Shown: positions 1 to 15,758 of the stretch, one piece after another | How the letters are laid out: every line of letters begins with the position of its first letter | Position numbering within the stretch: position 1 is the first letter of the stretch | From: Nevskia sp. | GTDB lineage: Bacteria > Pseudomonadota > Gammaproteobacteria > Nevskiales > Nevskiaceae | Length of the DNA: 64,000 nucleotides | Assembly: GCA_030694365.1 (NCBI GenBank) | Contig: JAUXYM010000070.1 | Span: 1 to 64,000 of the forward strand | Direction: 5' to 3' | The notes under the pieces: generated by a model | Told to the model about the DNA's origin: nothing | The model's input: only the letters and a program-made list of their open reading frames with translations | Database searches by the model: none | Made by a program: the position numbers and the translations under genes

Positions 1-2
1 CA

Positions 3-2426
3 CCGCCGCGTCTGCAAGCGCTGCAGCAGGCGCTGATCGGCGATCTGGCCGAGCGCGCGCAGTTCATCGACTGGCAGCCAGCTTCGTCACTGCGCGCCGG
101 GCTGGCGCCCAGTCATCAGGCGGTCACCCTGCTGGCGCTGCTCGACGCGCCGAGCGATCAAGACGCCAGCGGCAAGCAGCCGATCGGCGACGCGATGCTC
201 GAATGCGCCTGCTGCCAGGTGCGGGCGCTGACCGCGGGTTCCACGCACGGCGTGATGCTGCCGATGGCTTACGGCCGCGCCGCACTCGATGCCGAAGGCC
301 ATTTGCGGCCGACGTCACGGCTCACCGAAGCCTTGCAGACCCCGGCGGCTGAGACGGCCCCGCAAGCCTCGTCGCCGAAGACCGCCAAAGTCGAGCTCGC
401 GGTCAGGGCAAGTCTGCGGGCCAGGCGTGCGCAGATCAAAGCCACCATCGACGAAGCCCTCGCCGCCCGGCGCATCGTCATCGCCAATCTGGACCCGAGC
501 ATCGACAACGGCCGCTATCCGGCCAAGCGCGTGGTCGGCGACAGCGTCGTCGTCGAGGCCGATGTCTTCACCGACGGCCACGACCAGCTCGCCGTGAATC
601 TGCTCTGGCGCCCGCTCGGTGCCACAACCTGGAACCGCGCGGTGATGCACCCGCTCGGCAACGATCGCTTTCGCGGCCGTTTCACCCTGCCGGCGCTCGG
701 CCGTCATCAATTCACCGTCGAAGCCTGGCGCGATGTCTGGGCCAGCTTCCGCAGCGAGCTGCGCAAGAAGCACGGTGCCGGGCTGCGAGTCGCGGTCGAG
801 ATCGACGAAGGCCGGCATCTGATCGAAGCGGCGGCAGCGCGCACCAAAAAGCCGCTCGCCGAGCCGCTGCGCAAGCTGATCGAACGACTGGCAACCGCCA
901 GCGAGCGCGACCGCATCGAACTGCTGCTCGACCTCGATACCGCTGCCGCGATGGCCGCTGCCGATGACCATCCGTTCGCCACGCTGCTGGAGCCGGGTGC
1001 CGAAGTCGATGCCGAGCGCAGCGCTGCGGCGTTCAGCGCCTGGTACGAAATCTTCCCCCGTTCGATGAGCGGCGACAGCCGCCGCCACGGCAATTTCGAT
1101 GACGTGATCGCCGCGCTGCCACGGATCCGCGACATGGGCTTCGACGTGCTCTACATGCCACCGATCCACCCGATCGGCACGACCAATCGCAAGGGCCGCA
1201 ATAACACGCTGACGCCGGCGCCGGACGATCCGGGCAGCCCGTATGCGATCGGCTCGGCCGAAGGCGGCCATGACGCGATTCATCCGCAGCTCGGCACCTT
1301 GGAAGACTTCCGCCGGATGCGCGATGCCGCCGCCGCGCATGGCCTCGAACTGGCGCTGGATTTCGCGATCCAGTGCTCGCCGGATCATCCCTGGCTGAAG
1401 GACCATCCTGAGTGGTTCGCCTGGCGTGCCGACGGCAGCATCAAGTACGCAGAGAACCCGCCGAAGAAGTACGAGGACATCGTCAACGTCGATTTCTATG
1501 CCCAGAAAACTCAGGGCGCCAAGCCCGGGCTCTGGCAGGCGCTGCGCGATGTGCTGCTGTTCTGGGTTAACGAAGGCGTCAACATCTTCCGCGTCGACAA
1601 CCCGCACACCAAGCCGCTGCCGTTCTGGGAATGGCTGATCGCCGATGTGCGCGGCCAGCATCCGCAAGTGATCTTTCTCGCCGAAGCCTTCACCCGGCCA
1701 GGGCCGATGCTGGAGCTGGCGAAGATCGGTTTTTCGCAGTCGTACACCTACTTCACCTGGCGCAACAGCAAGGCCGAGCTGACCGAATACCTGAGCGAGC
1801 TGAACACGCCGCCGCTGCGGGATTGCTTCCGCCCGCATTTCTTCGTCAACACGCCGGACATCAACCCGCTGTTCCTGCAGACCTCCGGCCGCGCCGGCCA
1901 TCTGATCCGCGCTGCGCTGGCTGCAACGCTGTCGGGCCTCTGGGGCGTGTACTCGGGCTTCGAGCTGTGCGAAGCGCGGGCGATTCCGGGCAAGGAGGAA
2001 TATCTGGATTCCGAGAAGTACCAGCTGAAAGCCTGGGACTGGCTGCGGCCCGGCCACATCACTCAGGAAATCACTGCGCTGAACCGCATCCGCCGCGAGA
2101 ACCCTGCACTCCATACCCAGCACGGCCTGGAATTCCACACCGCGCTGAACGACCAGATTCTCTATTTCGAGAAGGCGACCGAAAACCGGGACAACGTGCT
2201 GTTGATCGCCATCAATCTCGATCCGCATCATCCGCAGACGGCGAGTTTCGAAGTGCCGCTGTGGCGCTGGCAGCTCCCCGATGACGCGGAGCTCGAAGCT
2301 TGCGATCTGCTCGATGGCTCGCGCTTCGTCTGGCGTGGCAAGACCCAGACCCTGCGGCTCGATCCGGCCAAACCGTACGCCATCTGGCGCGTGCGGCCGG
2401 TCCACACCCGTCAACAGGGAGCCTGA
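3..2426 (+). CDS. glgE: Alpha-1,4-glucan:maltose-1-phosphate maltosyltransferase (GlgE), 5' partial
   Basis: GH13 protein with GlgE-like N-terminal domain and '[47 protein letters not shown]'. The frame is open from base 3, so the Met at 195 is probably not the true start. Next to treS/mak and glgB. Confidence 0.9.
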   Translation, partial: PPRLQALQQALIGDLAERAQFIDWQPASSLRAGLAPSHQAVTLLALLDAPSDQDASGKQPIGDAMLECACCQVRALTAGSTHGVMLPMAYGRAALDAEGHLRPTSRLTEALQTPAAETAPQASSPKTAKVELAVRASLRARRAQIKATIDEALAARRIVIANLDPSIDNGRYPAKRVVGDSVVVEADVFTDGHDQLAVNLLWRPLGATTWNRAVMHPLGNDRFRGRFTLPALGRHQFTVEAWRDVWASFRSELRKKHGAGLRVAVEIDEGRHLIEAAAARTKKPLAEPLRKLIERLATASERDRIELLLDLDTAAAMAAADDHPFATLLEPGAEVDAERSAAAFSAWYEIFPRSMSGDSRRHGNFDDVIAALPRIRDMGFDVLYMPPIHPIGTTNRKGRNNTLTPAPDDPGSPYAIGSAEGGHDAIHPQLGTLEDFRRMRDAAAAHGLELALDFAIQCSPDHPWLKDHPEWFAWRADGSIKYAENPPKKYEDIVNVDFYAQKTQGAKPGLWQALRDVLLFWVNEGVNIFRVDNPHTKPLPFWEWLIADVRGQHPQVIFLAEAFTRPGPMLELAKIGFSQSYTYFTWRNSKAELTEYLSELNTPPLRDCFRPHFFVNTPDINPLFLQTSGRAGHLIRAALAATLSGLWGVYSGFELCEARAIPGKEEYLDSEKYQLKAWDWLRPGHITQEITALNRIRRENPALHTQHGLEFHTALNDQILYFEKATENRDNVLLIAINLDPHHPQTASFEVPLWRWQLPDDAELEACDLLDGSRFVWRGKTQTLRLDPAKPYAIWRVRPVHTRQQGA

Positions 2427-2427
2427 T

Positions 2428-5400
2428 ATGGCACTTGGCAACGCACCTCCGCTCCAGCATCAGCCCGACGTCCAACAGACGCTCAGCAATGACCCGCTCT
2501 GGTACAAGGACGCGGTCATCTACCAGCTGCACATCAAGTCTTACTTCGATGCCAACAACGACGGCGTCGGTGATTTCGCTGGCCTGGAAGCGAAGCTCGA
2601 CTACATCGTTGAGTTGGGCGTCGACACCATCTGGCTGCTGCCCTTCTATCCCAGCCCGCGCCTCGATGATGGCTATGACATCGCCGACTATCGCGGCGTG
2701 CACGCCGACTACGGCAACCTGAAGGACGCCAAGCGCTTCATCCAGTCCGCCCATGACCGGGGCCTGCGGGTGATCACCGAGCTGGTCATCAATCACACCT
2801 CGGACCAGCATCCCTGGTTCCAGCGCGCGCGCAATGCGCCGAAGGGTTCCAAGCACCGCGACTGGTACGTATGGTCCGATACCAAGGAAAAGTATCTCGG
2901 CACCCGCGTGATCTTCTGCGATACCGAGCCTTCGAACTGGACCTGGGACCCGGTCGCCGAAGCCTTCTACTGGCATCGCTTCTACTCGCATCAGCCGGAT
3001 CTCAACTTCAACAATCCGGCGGTGCTGAAGGAAATCTTCGCGGTGATGCGCTACTGGCTCGATCTCGGCGTCGACGGTCTGCGCCTCGATGCCGTGCCCT
3101 ACCTGATCGAGCGTGAAGGCACCTCCTGCGAAAACCTTCCGGAAACCCATGCGGTGCTGAAAGCGATTCGCGCCGCGCTCGACGAGAAGTACAGCAATCG
3201 CCTGCTGCTCGCTGAAGCCAACCAATGGCCGGAAGACGTGCAGGAATACTTCGGCCAGGGCGACGAATGCCACATGGCCTTCCACTTCCCGCTGATGCCG
3301 CGCATGTACATGGCGATCGCCCAGGAAGACCGCTTTCCGATCACCGACATCATGCGGCAGACGCCGGCGATTCCCGACAACTGCCAGTGGGCGATCTTCC
3401 TGCGCAACCACGACGAGCTGACCCTGGAAATGGTCACCGACGCCGAGCGCGACTATCTCTGGCAGACCTACGCCAGCGACAAGCGTGCCCGCCTGAACCT
3501 CGGCATCCGTCGTCGTCTGGCGCCGCTGCTGGAGCGCGATCGGCGCCGCATCGAACTGCTGAATTCACTGTTACTGACCATGCCCGGCACGCCGGTGATC
3601 TATTACGGCGACGAGATCGGCATGGGCGACAACATCCATCTCGGTGATCGTGATGGCGTGCGCACGCCGATGCAGTGGTCGCCGGATCGCAACGGCGGTT
3701 TCTCGCGTGCCGATCCAGAACAGCTGGTGCTGCCGCCGATCATGGGCACGCTGTACGGCTTCGAGTCGGTCAACGTCGAAGCGCAGAGCCGCGATCCGCA
3801 CAGCTTGCTGAACTGGACGCGGCGCATGCTCGGCGTTCGCAAGCAGCACAAGGCGCTGGGCCGGGGCACGATCCGCTTCCTGCATCCCTCGAACCGCAAG
3901 GTGCTCGCCTACCTGCGCGAATGGCAAGGCGAAACCCTGCTCTGCGTCGCCAATCTGTCGCGGGCGCCGCAGGCGGTGGAACTGGATCTGTCCGAGTTCA
4001 CCGGCCGGGTGCCGGTGGAGATGGGCGGCTTGTCGGTGTTCCCGCCGATCGGCCTGCTGAGCTATCTGCTGACCCTGCCGCCGTATGGCTTCTACTGGCT
4101 GCAGCTGAGTGCGGCCGCCAACATGCCGAGCTGGTACAAGCCCGCGCCTGAGCAGATGCCGGAGCTGACCACCCTGGTGGTTCGCCGTGGCATCGAGGAG
4201 CTGCGCGACGCCCAGCATCGCACTGCATTGACCCAGGAAATCCTGCCGGTCTACCTGCCGCGCCGACGCTGGTTCGCGGCCAAGGACGTGGCGATCGGCA
4301 CGGTGCCCATGACCATTCGTCTCGCCGACACCACCTTGCTGACCTGTGGTGATCGCAAGCTGGTGCTGGCCGAAGTCGAGGTCGGCGATCCGGCGGCCGA
4401 GGCCCGCTACCTGATTCCGCTGGCCCTGGTCTGGGACAACGAAGTGGCCCGCGCGCTGCCTCAGCAGCTGGCACTGGCCCGGGTCCGCTTCGGCCGCAAG
4501 GTCGGCCTGATCACCGATGCGTTCTCGCTGGAACTGCTGCCGGTGGCGCTGCTCGAAGCGCTGCGCAGCTCGCAGACCGTGCTGTCCCGCGAAGGCGGCG
4601 AAGTGCGCTTCATCGGCGAACCGGGGCTGGACGCGATCACCCTGTCATCGCCACCGGTGGTCCGCTGGATCGCCGCCGAGCAGTCGAACAGCTCGGTGCT
4701 GATCGAAGAGACGGCGGTGATCAAGATCGTGCGGCGCATCCGGCCGGGGCTCAATCCGCAGACCGAGATGTCGCGCCATCTGAACCAGCAGGGCTACAAG
4801 GCGATGCCGGAATTGCTCGGCGAAATCGTCAAGTACGATGCCGACGGCGTGCAGCGAACGATGGCGATCGTCGAGCGCTACGTGCACAACGAAGGCGATG
4901 CCTGGGCCTGGACCCTGTCCTGGCTGCAGCGCAGCTTCGAGCCGCTGAGCCTCACCGAGGTCGCCGAGGACAACATCCGCGACGCCTTTGCCGGCTATGC
5001 GCTGACCGCCGCCGCGATCGGCCGCCGCCTCGCTGAAATGCACACGGCGCTGGCAGCCGACAGCGACGATCCGGCGTTCGCACCAGCACCAGCCACCGTC
5101 GAGGACATCGCCGGCTGGGTGGCCGACGTGCGCCAGCAACTGGACCAGGCGCTGGCCCTGCTCGACCGCCGCCGTGTATGGCCGGATGCCGAAACCCAGG
5201 CCGCCGCCGGCGAACTGCTCGCCGCCCGCGAAACGCTGTACGCGAGGCTCGACAGCTTCAAGGATCTGCAAGCTAGGATGCTGACCACGCGCATCCACGG
5301 CGACTTCCATCTGGGCCAGATCCTGGTCATTCCCGGCGATGTCTGCCTGATCGACTTCGAAGGCGAACCCGGCCGCACCTTGGCCGCCCGGCGGGCCCAT

Positions 5401-5793
5401 TCCAGCCCGCTGCGCGATGTCGCCGGCCTGCTGCGCTCGCTGCATTACGCAGCCCTCTCCTCGGCTACGGCCCAGCCGGAAGCCGGGGCGACGATGCCGC
5501 GCGAGCGCTCGCTGCTGCGCCAGAAGCTGACCAGCGAGTTCCACGCCCAGGCGCAGGCCGCGTTCCTGAACGCTTACCGCGAGGTCGCGGCCACGGCCGA
5601 GCGCAGCAGCTTCGACGAGCAGAGCTTCCAACCGCTGATCGATCTGTTCCTGCTCGGCAAGGCCGCCTACGAAGTGCAGTACGAAGCCGAATCGCGGCCG
5701 GCCTGGATCGGCCTGCCGATCGAGGGCCTGCTGGCACTGGTCCGCTCCCCTGCCACTACTGCCACTTTGGAGGCCGTCCATGCCGAGGTCTGA
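2428..5793 (+). CDS. treS: Trehalose synthase fused to maltokinase (TreS-Mak)
   Basis: N-terminal GH13 '[29 protein letters not shown]'; C-terminal aminoglycoside-phosphotransferase-like maltokinase '[28 protein letters not shown]'. ATG at 2428 directly after the glgE stop. Confidence 0.93.
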   Translation: MALGNAPPLQHQPDVQQTLSNDPLWYKDAVIYQLHIKSYFDANNDGVGDFAGLEAKLDYIVELGVDTIWLLPFYPSPRLDDGYDIADYRGVHADYGNLKDAKRFIQSAHDRGLRVITELVINHTSDQHPWFQRARNAPKGSKHRDWYVWSDTKEKYLGTRVIFCDTEPSNWTWDPVAEAFYWHRFYSHQPDLNFNNPAVLKEIFAVMRYWLDLGVDGLRLDAVPYLIEREGTSCENLPETHAVLKAIRAALDEKYSNRLLLAEANQWPEDVQEYFGQGDECHMAFHFPLMPRMYMAIAQEDRFPITDIMRQTPAIPDNCQWAIFLRNHDELTLEMVTDAERDYLWQTYASDKRARLNLGIRRRLAPLLERDRRRIELLNSLLLTMPGTPVIYYGDEIGMGDNIHLGDRDGVRTPMQWSPDRNGGFSRADPEQLVLPPIMGTLYGFESVNVEAQSRDPHSLLNWTRRMLGVRKQHKALGRGTIRFLHPSNRKVLAYLREWQGETLLCVANLSRAPQAVELDLSEFTGRVPVEMGGLSVFPPIGLLSYLLTLPPYGFYWLQLSAAANMPSWYKPAPEQMPELTTLVVRRGIEELRDAQHRTALTQEILPVYLPRRRWFAAKDVAIGTVPMTIRLADTTLLTCGDRKLVLAEVEVGDPAAEARYLIPLALVWDNEVARALPQQLALARVRFGRKVGLITDAFSLELLPVALLEALRSSQTVLSREGGEVRFIGEPGLDAITLSSPPVVRWIAAEQSNSSVLIEETAVIKIVRRIRPGLNPQTEMSRHLNQQGYKAMPELLGEIVKYDADGVQRTMAIVERYVHNEGDAWAWTLSWLQRSFEPLSLTEVAEDNIRDAFAGYALTAAAIGRRLAEMHTALAADSDDPAFAPAPATVEDIAGWVADVRQQLDQALALLDRRRVWPDAETQAAAGELLAARETLYARLDSFKDLQARMLTTRIHGDFHLGQILVIPGDVCLIDFEGEPGRTLAARRAHSSPLRDVAGLLRSLHYAALSSATAQPEAGATMPRERSLLRQKLTSEFHAQAQAAFLNAYREVAATAERSSFDEQSFQPLIDLFLLGKAAYEVQYEAESRPAWIGLPIEGLLALVRSPATTATLEAVHAEV

Positions 5794-8149
5794 ATCGTCA
5801 CCGGAAGAGACTGTCGACAAGCCGCTCGCGGTGAAGAAATCCAAGCCTCGCGCCGGCCATGCGAAGGCGGCGGCAAAACCGGACGCCAAGTCCGCAGGGT
5901 CAGCCAGCGTGCAGGCCGTCACGAAAGCCAGCATCGATCAGGACTCCATTCGCGCGCTGGCCGAAGCCCGCCACGGCGATCCGTTCTCGATCCTCGGTCC
6001 ACATGCCGCCGAACACGGCCAGCGGGTGCGCGTATTCATGCCGGGTGCTCGCGCCGTGCATCTGCTTGGCCGCGAAGGCGACAGCGTGCTCGGCGAGTTG
6101 TCGCGCGCCGACGATTCCGGCCTGTACGAAGGCATCCTGAGCCCCGCCCAGCCTTATCGACTGCGGATCATCTGGCCCGGTGATGGCGACGGCGTCGAGC
6201 AGATCACCGAGGACCCGTACACCTATCCGCTGCTGCTCGGCGAAGTCGATCTCTATCTGTTCAACGAAGGCCGGCATTGGCAGCTGGGCCAGCAGTTCGG
6301 CTCGCAGACCGTGCTCATCGACGAGGTTCCGGGCGCGCGCTTCGCCGTCTGGGCGCCGAACGCCGTTGCGGTATCGGTGGTCGGCGATTTCAACAGCTGG
6401 GATGCGCGACGCCATCCGCTGCGCCTGCGCCGGGCCTCCGGCGTCTGGGAGCTGTTCATCCCGAGAGTCGCGGCAGGAGCCGCGTACAAGTACCACATCG
6501 TCGGTGCGCAGGGCCCACTGCCGTGGAAGGCCGATCCTGTCGCCCATGCCACCGAAGCACCGCCGGCCACCGCGTCCAGAGTGACACCGGTCAGCACGTT
6601 CGAATGGCGCGATCAGGACTGGCTGGCCGAGCGTGCCAACTACCACGGGCCGGATGCGCCGCTGTCGATCTACGAGGTGCATGCCGGTTCCTGGCTGCGT
6701 CCCCACAACAACGAACATGGCAGCGATGACGCCGAGCAAACGCTCGACTGGGCAGCACTAGCCGAAAAACTGATCCCGTATGTGCAGGCGATGGGCTTCA
6801 CCCATGTCGAGCTGATGCCGATCATGGAGTACCCGTTCGGCGGCTCCTGGGGTTATCAGCCGCTGAGTCTGTATGCGCCGAGTGCGCGCTACGGTTCGCC
6901 GGACGATTTCCGCCGCTTCGTCGACAGCGCCCATGCGGCCGGCATCGGCGTGATCCTCGACTGGGTGCCGGCGCATTTCCCGACCGATGCCCACGGCCTC
7001 GCCCGCTTCGATGGCACGGCACTGTACGAGCACGCCAATCCCTTCGAAGGCTGGCATCAGGACTGGAACACGCTGATCTACAACATGGGCCGCCGCGAAG
7101 TGCGCGGCTTCCTGATCGCCAGCGCGCTGGAATGGCTGGAGCGTTTCCATGTCGATGGCCTGAGAGTCGATGCCGTCGCCTCGATGCTTTATCGCGACTA
7201 TTCCAGAAAGCACGGCGAATGGATTCCCAATGTTCACGGCGGCCGCGAAAACTATGAAGCGATCGAGTTCCTGAAAACGCTGAACACCGTGGTCAGCGAG
7301 CGTCATCCGGACGTGCTGATGATCGCTGAGGAATCGACTGCCTGGCCGAACGTCACCCGGCCGGCGAACGACAATGGCCTGGGCTTCAGCCACAAGTGGA
7401 ACATGGGCTGGATGCACGACACGCTGGACTACATTCGCACCGATCCGATCTACCGCAGCTACAGCCATGACCGGCTGACCTTCGGCTTGGTCTATGCGTT
7501 CTCCGAACGCTTCGTGCTGCCGATCTCCCACGATGAAGTGGTGCACGGCAAGGGTTCGCTGCTCGACAAGATGCCGGGCGATGCCATGCAGAAGCTGGCC
7601 AACCTGCGTGCCTACTTCGCGTTCATGTGGACCCATCCCGGCAAGAAGCTGCTGTTCATGGGCTGCGAGATTGCTCAGCCGCGCGAGTGGAATCATGACG
7701 CGGCACTGGACTGGGCCCAGCTCGACGATCCCGGTCATCGCGGCGTGCAAAGCCTGGTGCGCGATCTGAATCATCTCTATCGCGAACTGCCGGCGCTGTA
7801 TGTCTTCGACTGCGATGGCCTTGGCTTCGAATGGATCATCGGCGATGACCGCGCCAACAGCGTCTTCGCGTTCCTGCGTCGCGGCAGAGTCGGCGATGCG
7901 CCGGTGCTGGTAGTCGCCAACTTCACGCCAGTGACCCGGTACGCCTACAGAGTCGGCGTGCCGCAGCTCGGCCGCTGGCGCGAGTGCCTGAACAGCGATG
8001 GCAGTGTTTACGGCGGCAGCAATCAGGGTAATGGTGGCGGCATCGAAGCCGACGCCATCGCCGCTCATGGCCAACCGGCCTCGTTGAATCTCACGCTGCC
8101 GCCGCTGGCGGTGCTGATCCTGCAACCTTCCTTCGAGACCCCTGTATGA
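5780..8149 (+). CDS. glgB: 1,4-alpha-glucan branching enzyme GlgB with Lys/Ala/Pro-rich N-terminal tail
   Basis: '[14 protein letters not shown]', '[22 protein letters not shown]', '[16 protein letters not shown]', '[15 protein letters not shown]'. Overlaps the treS 3' end. Confidence 0.95.
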   Translation: MPRSESSPEETVDKPLAVKKSKPRAGHAKAAAKPDAKSAGSASVQAVTKASIDQDSIRALAEARHGDPFSILGPHAAEHGQRVRVFMPGARAVHLLGREGDSVLGELSRADDSGLYEGILSPAQPYRLRIIWPGDGDGVEQITEDPYTYPLLLGEVDLYLFNEGRHWQLGQQFGSQTVLIDEVPGARFAVWAPNAVAVSVVGDFNSWDARRHPLRLRRASGVWELFIPRVAAGAAYKYHIVGAQGPLPWKADPVAHATEAPPATASRVTPVSTFEWRDQDWLAERANYHGPDAPLSIYEVHAGSWLRPHNNEHGSDDAEQTLDWAALAEKLIPYVQAMGFTHVELMPIMEYPFGGSWGYQPLSLYAPSARYGSPDDFRRFVDSAHAAGIGVILDWVPAHFPTDAHGLARFDGTALYEHANPFEGWHQDWNTLIYNMGRREVRGFLIASALEWLERFHVDGLRVDAVASMLYRDYSRKHGEWIPNVHGGRENYEAIEFLKTLNTVVSERHPDVLMIAEESTAWPNVTRPANDNGLGFSHKWNMGWMHDTLDYIRTDPIYRSYSHDRLTFGLVYAFSERFVLPISHDEVVHGKGSLLDKMPGDAMQKLANLRAYFAFMWTHPGKKLLFMGCEIAQPREWNHDAALDWAQLDDPGHRGVQSLVRDLNHLYRELPALYVFDCDGLGFEWIIGDDRANSVFAFLRRGRVGDAPVLVVANFTPVTRYAYRVGVPQLGRWRECLNSDGSVYGGSNQGNGGGIEADAIAAHGQPASLNLTLPPLAVLILQPSFETPV

Positions 8150-10263
8150 GCAGCCCACTGCAGCGCGGCCGGCCGTATCCACTCGGTGCCACGCCGGACG
8201 ACAACGGCATCAACTTCGCAGTGTTCTCCGCCAATGCCGACCGGATGCTGCTCTGTCTGTTCGACGAAGCCGGCACCGAAACCGCGCGCCTGCCGCTGCC
8301 GGACTGCATCGACGAGGTCTGGTGCGGTTATCTACCCGATGCCAAGCCCGGCCTGCGCTACGGCTACCGCGCCGAAGGCCGCTACGAGCCGAAGGCCGGC
8401 CAGCGTTTCAACGTCAACAAGCTGCTGACCGATCCCTATGCCAGACAGCTCGTCGGTGACCTGAAGCATGGTCCTGAGCTTTACGGCTATCGGCTCAACG
8501 CGGCCCGCGCCGATCTCAGCTTCAACGATGCCGACAGCGCCGCGCTGATGCCGAAGTCCCTGGTCACCGATGACCAATACGACTGGCAGGGCGTGAAGAA
8601 GCCGGACCTGCCGTGGTCGGAAACGGTGATCTATGAAGCGCACGTGCGCGGCATTTCGATGCGCCGCGATGGCATCGCCGATGAGCAGCGCGGCACTTTC
8701 GCAGCACTGGCCGATCCGCGCTTCATCGATCACCTCAAGCAGCTTGGCGTCACTGCCGTGGAACTGCTGCCGATTCATTCTTTCCTGAACGAGCCGTTCC
8801 TGGAAGAAAAGGGCCTCAGCAATTACTGGGGCTACAACACGCTCGGCTTCTTCGCGCCGCATCCCGCGTATCTATCGTCCGGCGATCCGAACGAGCTTCG
8901 CGATGCCGTCAAGGCGCTGCACGCCGCCGGCCTCGAAGTGATCCTCGACGTGGTCTACAACCACAGCTGCGAAGGCAACGAGCGCGGTGCCACGATGTCG
9001 TTCCGCGGCCTCGACAACGCTAGCTACTACCGGCTGATTCCCGGCCAGGAACGCTATTACGTCAGCGACAGCGGCTGCGGCAACACCATGAATCTGTCGC
9101 ACCCACGGGTGCTGCAGATGGTCATGGATTCGCTGCGCTGGTGGGCCACCTCCTACCAGATCGACGGCTTCCGCTTCGATCTCTGCTCCACCCTCGGTCG
9201 CGAGCCGACCGGCTTCGATCCCAACAGCGGCTTCTTCGATGCCATCCGTCAGGACCCATGCTTAAGCGAAGTGAAGCTGATCGCCGAACCCTGGGACATC
9301 GGCCCCGGCGGCTATCAGCTGGGCCATCATCCGCCGGGCTTCGCCGAGTGGAACGACAAGTACCGCGACAGCGTGCGCAAGTACTGGCGCGGCGATTCCC
9401 ATCAACGCCCGGAACTGGCGGATCGCCTGCTCGGCTCCTCGGCGACCTTCAATCATCGCCGCCGCAAGCCTTGGGCCTCGGTCAATTTCATCGCCGCGCA
9501 TGACGGCTTCACCCTGCATGACGTGGTCACCTACAAGGGCAAGCACAACGAGGCCAACGGCGAGCACAATCGCGACGGTTCGGATTCCAACTGGAGCCAC
9601 AACTGGGGCGCTGAAGGGCCGAGCGATGACCCCGACATCACTCAGATCCGCGAGCGGGTCAAACGCGCGCAACTGACCACCCTGGTGTTTTCGCAGGGCA
9701 CGCCGATGCTGCTCGGCGGCGACGAGTTCGGCCGCACCCAGGGCGGCAACAACAACGCTTTCTGCCAGGACAACGAACTGAGCTGGCTGGATTGGTCATT
9801 GCTCGACACGCCGGCCGGCAGTTCGCTGGTCGCCTTCACTTCGCGGCTGCTCGAACTGCGCCGTGGCATGCCGATCCTGCACAGCCTCGATTTCCCCACC
9901 GGCGAGGAAATGCCCGACGCCGGCGTTCGCGACATCGAATGGTTCAACACTGCCGGCGATCCGCTGATGCCGGACGAATGGGACGACGCCGAAGGCCGCT
10001 GCCTGGCGCTGCGCCGAGCCAAGCTCGGCCCCGACAACACCATGCTGGTGCTGCTGCTCTGCAACTCCAGCAACCAGGACGAAAGCTTCAAGCTGCCGCC
10101 ACCGGAACTCGGCTGGCATCTGCTGATCGACAGCGCCGAAGCGAGCACCGAAGTCCGGGCGATCACTGAAGACGCACTGCTGGTGCCTGCGCACAGTGTT
10201 TCGCTCCTCAGCGCCCAAACAGGTGATGGGACGGGCGGGCCGCAGCCGGAGGCGAGCGCATGA
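8146..10263 (+). CDS. glgX: Glycogen debranching enzyme GlgX (isoamylase type)
   Basis: '[23 protein letters not shown]', '[33 protein letters not shown]'. 4-bp ATGA overlap with glgB. Confidence 0.95.
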   Translation: MSSPLQRGRPYPLGATPDDNGINFAVFSANADRMLLCLFDEAGTETARLPLPDCIDEVWCGYLPDAKPGLRYGYRAEGRYEPKAGQRFNVNKLLTDPYARQLVGDLKHGPELYGYRLNAARADLSFNDADSAALMPKSLVTDDQYDWQGVKKPDLPWSETVIYEAHVRGISMRRDGIADEQRGTFAALADPRFIDHLKQLGVTAVELLPIHSFLNEPFLEEKGLSNYWGYNTLGFFAPHPAYLSSGDPNELRDAVKALHAAGLEVILDVVYNHSCEGNERGATMSFRGLDNASYYRLIPGQERYYVSDSGCGNTMNLSHPRVLQMVMDSLRWWATSYQIDGFRFDLCSTLGREPTGFDPNSGFFDAIRQDPCLSEVKLIAEPWDIGPGGYQLGHHPPGFAEWNDKYRDSVRKYWRGDSHQRPELADRLLGSSATFNHRRRKPWASVNFIAAHDGFTLHDVVTYKGKHNEANGEHNRDGSDSNWSHNWGAEGPSDDPDITQIRERVKRAQLTTLVFSQGTPMLLGGDEFGRTQGGNNNAFCQDNELSWLDWSLLDTPAGSSLVAFTSRLLELRRGMPILHSLDFPTGEEMPDAGVRDIEWFNTAGDPLMPDEWDDAEGRCLALRRAKLGPDNTMLVLLLCNSSNQDESFKLPPPELGWHLLIDSAEASTEVRAITEDALLVPAHSVSLLSAQTGDGTGGPQPEASA

Positions 10264-12064
10264 ACGCGCCAATGAGGCAGGCACCGGGGCAGCGCTTCCC
10301 GTTCGGGGCGCAACTGATCTCCTCGGAGATGGTGTTCTTCCGGCTCTGGGCGCCGAACTGCCCGGCGGTTTCACTGCTGCTCGAAGGCCAGGACCCGCTG
10401 CCCATGAATGCCGTGCATGCCGGCTGGTACGAAGTGCAGACCTCCTGCGCCGCCGGTGCCCGCTACAAGTTCCGGTTGGCCGATGGCAGCGCCAATGACA
10501 TCGACGTCCCGGATCCGGCCTCACGCCAGCAGCAGGACGATGCCCACGGCTGGAGCATCGTCGTCGACCACGATGCCTATCAGTGGCGTCACCCCGACTG
10601 GCAGGGCCGGCCGTGGTCGGAAGCGGTGATCTACGAACTGCACGTCGGTGTCTGCGGCGGCTTCACGGGCGTCACCGCGAATCTGCCCGAGCTGGCCGCG
10701 CTCGGCGTCACCGCGATCGAGCTGATGCCGATCGCGCAGTTTCCCGGTACCCGCAACTGGGGTTATGACGGCGTGCTGCCGTTCGCGCCGGCCGCTGCCT
10801 ACGGCACGCCGGAGGAGCTGAAGGAACTGATCGACACCGCGCACGGCCTGGGGCTGATGGTGCTGCTCGACGTCGTCTACAACCACTTCGGGCCGGACGG
10901 CAATTTCCTGCATCTGTTCGCCAGCGATTTCTTTCGCGACGACCGCAGCACCGGCTGGGGCGCGGCGATCGATTTCCGCCGCCGGCAGGTGCGCGATTTC
11001 TTCATCGAGAACGCCCAGCACTGGCTCAACGACTACCGCTTCGACGGCCTGCGCCTCGACGCCGTGCATGCGATCGACGATCCCGATTACCTGTTCGAGT
11101 TCGCCCGCGCGGTGCGCGGCAGCGTGGCGGCAGAGCGTCAGATTCATCTGATCGTCGAGAACGAAGACAACTGCGCCAGCCTGCTCGATGGCAACGCACC
11201 GAGCTTCGACGCGCAGTGGAACGACGACGGCCATCACTGCCTGCACGTGCTGCTGACCGGCGAGCACGAAGGCTATTACGCCGATTACGCGCAAGCGCCG
11301 GCCGAGAAGCTGGCGCGCTGCCTCGCCGAAGGCTTCGTCTATCAGGGCGAACATTCCGAGCACTGCGGCCGGGCGCGCGGCGAGCCGAGCGGCGGCTTGC
11401 GTTCGACCGCCTTCGTGCTGTTCCTGCAGAACCACGATCACATCGGCAATCGTGCGTTCGGCGAACGCCTGCTGACCCTGTGTCGTGCCAATGCCTTCCG
11501 CGCTGCCGCCGCGCTGGTGCTGCTGTCGCCACAGATTCCGCTGCTGTTCATGGGCGAGGAAGACGGTGCCCGCGAACCGTTCCTGTTCTTCACCGATCAC
11601 AACGAGCAGCTTGCCGAGCAGGTGCGAGTCGGCCGGATCGAAGAGTTCTCCAAGTTCGAAGCCTTTGCCGATACCGCCGACGGCCCCAGCTTGCCGGACC
11701 CGAACCTGCCCACGACTTTCGCGGCCTCGGTGCCGCAGCCGACGGCCGAGTCTGCTCTGTGGCGCGCGTTCTACGGCAGCCTGCTGGCACTGCGCCGCGA
11801 GCATGTGATGCCTGGCCTCGCTGGCATCACTCAGCGTGAATCCGCCGTGCTCGGCCGCGCTGCAGTCAGCGTCGGCTGGCTGAGCGGCGATACCTGGCTG
11901 CGGCTGTACGCGAACCTCGATGAAGCGCCAGTGGAATTCGAGATTGCCCCGTCGGCCAAGCTGCTCTACGCGAGCAGCGACGAAGCCGAAAGCGACGCCG
12001 CGAAGGGCTTGCTGATCGGTTCCAGCACGCTGCTGTTCAGCGTGCCGGCCGGGACACCGAAGGC

Positions 12065-12068
<4 letters not shown>
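10260..12068 (+). CDS. treZ: Malto-oligosyltrehalose trehalohydrolase TreZ
   Basis: 'ELHVGVCGGFTGVTANLPELAALGVTAIELMPIAQFPGTRNWGYDGVLPFAPAAAYGTPEELKELID'. 4-bp overlap with glgX. Confidence 0.92.
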
Positions 12069-14710
<2,642 letters not shown>

Positions 14711-14796
14711 GCGCACGGCGCGAAAGCGCTCCGGGCACGCGGCGTGATGCCTCAGGCCATCACGCCAAGAGACTGCGCCATGAACCGGACACTGAA

Positions 14797-15537
14797 TTGC
14801 AAGCTTGCCCTGCGGGTTTCGCAGCACCGGGGGCCACGCTGATGCTCGTCGAACTGGCAGGCGATCAAGTGGCTGAGCAGACCGAGCCAGGCCGGCTCGG
14901 CCAAGACCTTGACCAGCGGGCGATGTCGCCCGGCGAGCACGCGCTGCGCGCCCGGATCAAGGCCGCGTTTGCCGATGTGGCCGCCGGGGGCGGGCGCAGC
15001 ATCGATGCGCTGCACCGCTCGCTGGACGCCGACGGAGAAACCGCCACGGCGAGCGCGGACGATCACGATACTGCCCGGCACTGGTCGGACTACAGCAGCG
15101 ATCAACTCGAAGCCTGCGCGGCGGTGCTGCCGCTGCTCAGTGTCGGCGACTGGCGCTTCCATCTGCCGGCGTTCCTGCTGGCGGCGCTCGACCAGTTGTC
15201 CCAGCCGGTCTGGGAAACCGGCCTGCCGGGTGCGGTGCTGTTCAACCTGACCTATGCCGCCGACGATCGCGTCTGGTCCCGGAAACTGCTCGACCGCTTC
15301 CAGTCGCTGGATGCGGCGCAGACGGCGGCGGTCCGCGCGTTTCTCGAATTCGTTGCCGACAACCCGAATCAGGAACCGCTGCGCGGCCTCGATGCCGACA
15401 AGGCCTTGCGCCGCTACTGGCATCTGCAGGAACGTGCGCAGCCTGAAAGCCCTCTCCCCTCGGGAGAGGCTTGGGCAAAAACCCTCGTCATTTCCGCGCA
15501 GGGGGAACCGATTCGCCCGGAGCGAATCGGAGCGTAA
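14797..15537 (+). CDS. DUF6714-like protein; 3' end appears to read into an intergenic repeat
   Basis: 'WRFHLPAFLLAAL' and the general layout resemble DUF6714. The last ~25 residues fall in REP-like sequence. Confidence 0.5.
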   Translation: MQACPAGFAAPGATLMLVELAGDQVAEQTEPGRLGQDLDQRAMSPGEHALRARIKAAFADVAAGGGRSIDALHRSLDADGETATASADDHDTARHWSDYSSDQLEACAAVLPLLSVGDWRFHLPAFLLAALDQLSQPVWETGLPGAVLFNLTYAADDRVWSRKLLDRFQSLDAAQTAAVRAFLEFVADNPNQEPLRGLDADKALRRYWHLQERAQPESPLPSGEAWAKTLVISAQGEPIRPERIGA

Positions 15538-15758
15538 GCCTGCGCAAGCAGGCCGAGCGCAGGGATGCGCTCGGCAATCCAGTTCTGATGCGGCGCTACG
15601 GCCAAAACTGGATGCCCGCCTGCGCGGGCATGACGCGCTTTTGGGTCGGGAAAATCTTTATCTGACCCCGATTTTTCCCCAATTTCCCTCAATTCCCTGG
15701 ACGGGCACGCCGCCTGCTGTACAGCGGTGCCGAGCCGCTTCGGTGCACCTTCAGGAGC

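Noticed and set aside
315-2441. 708-aa minus-strand ORF
   Set aside because: Antisense shadow of glgE.
14711-14735. GAGCGC...GCGCTC hairpin after treY as a terminator
   Set aside because: No T-tract follows; insufficient evidence for termination.
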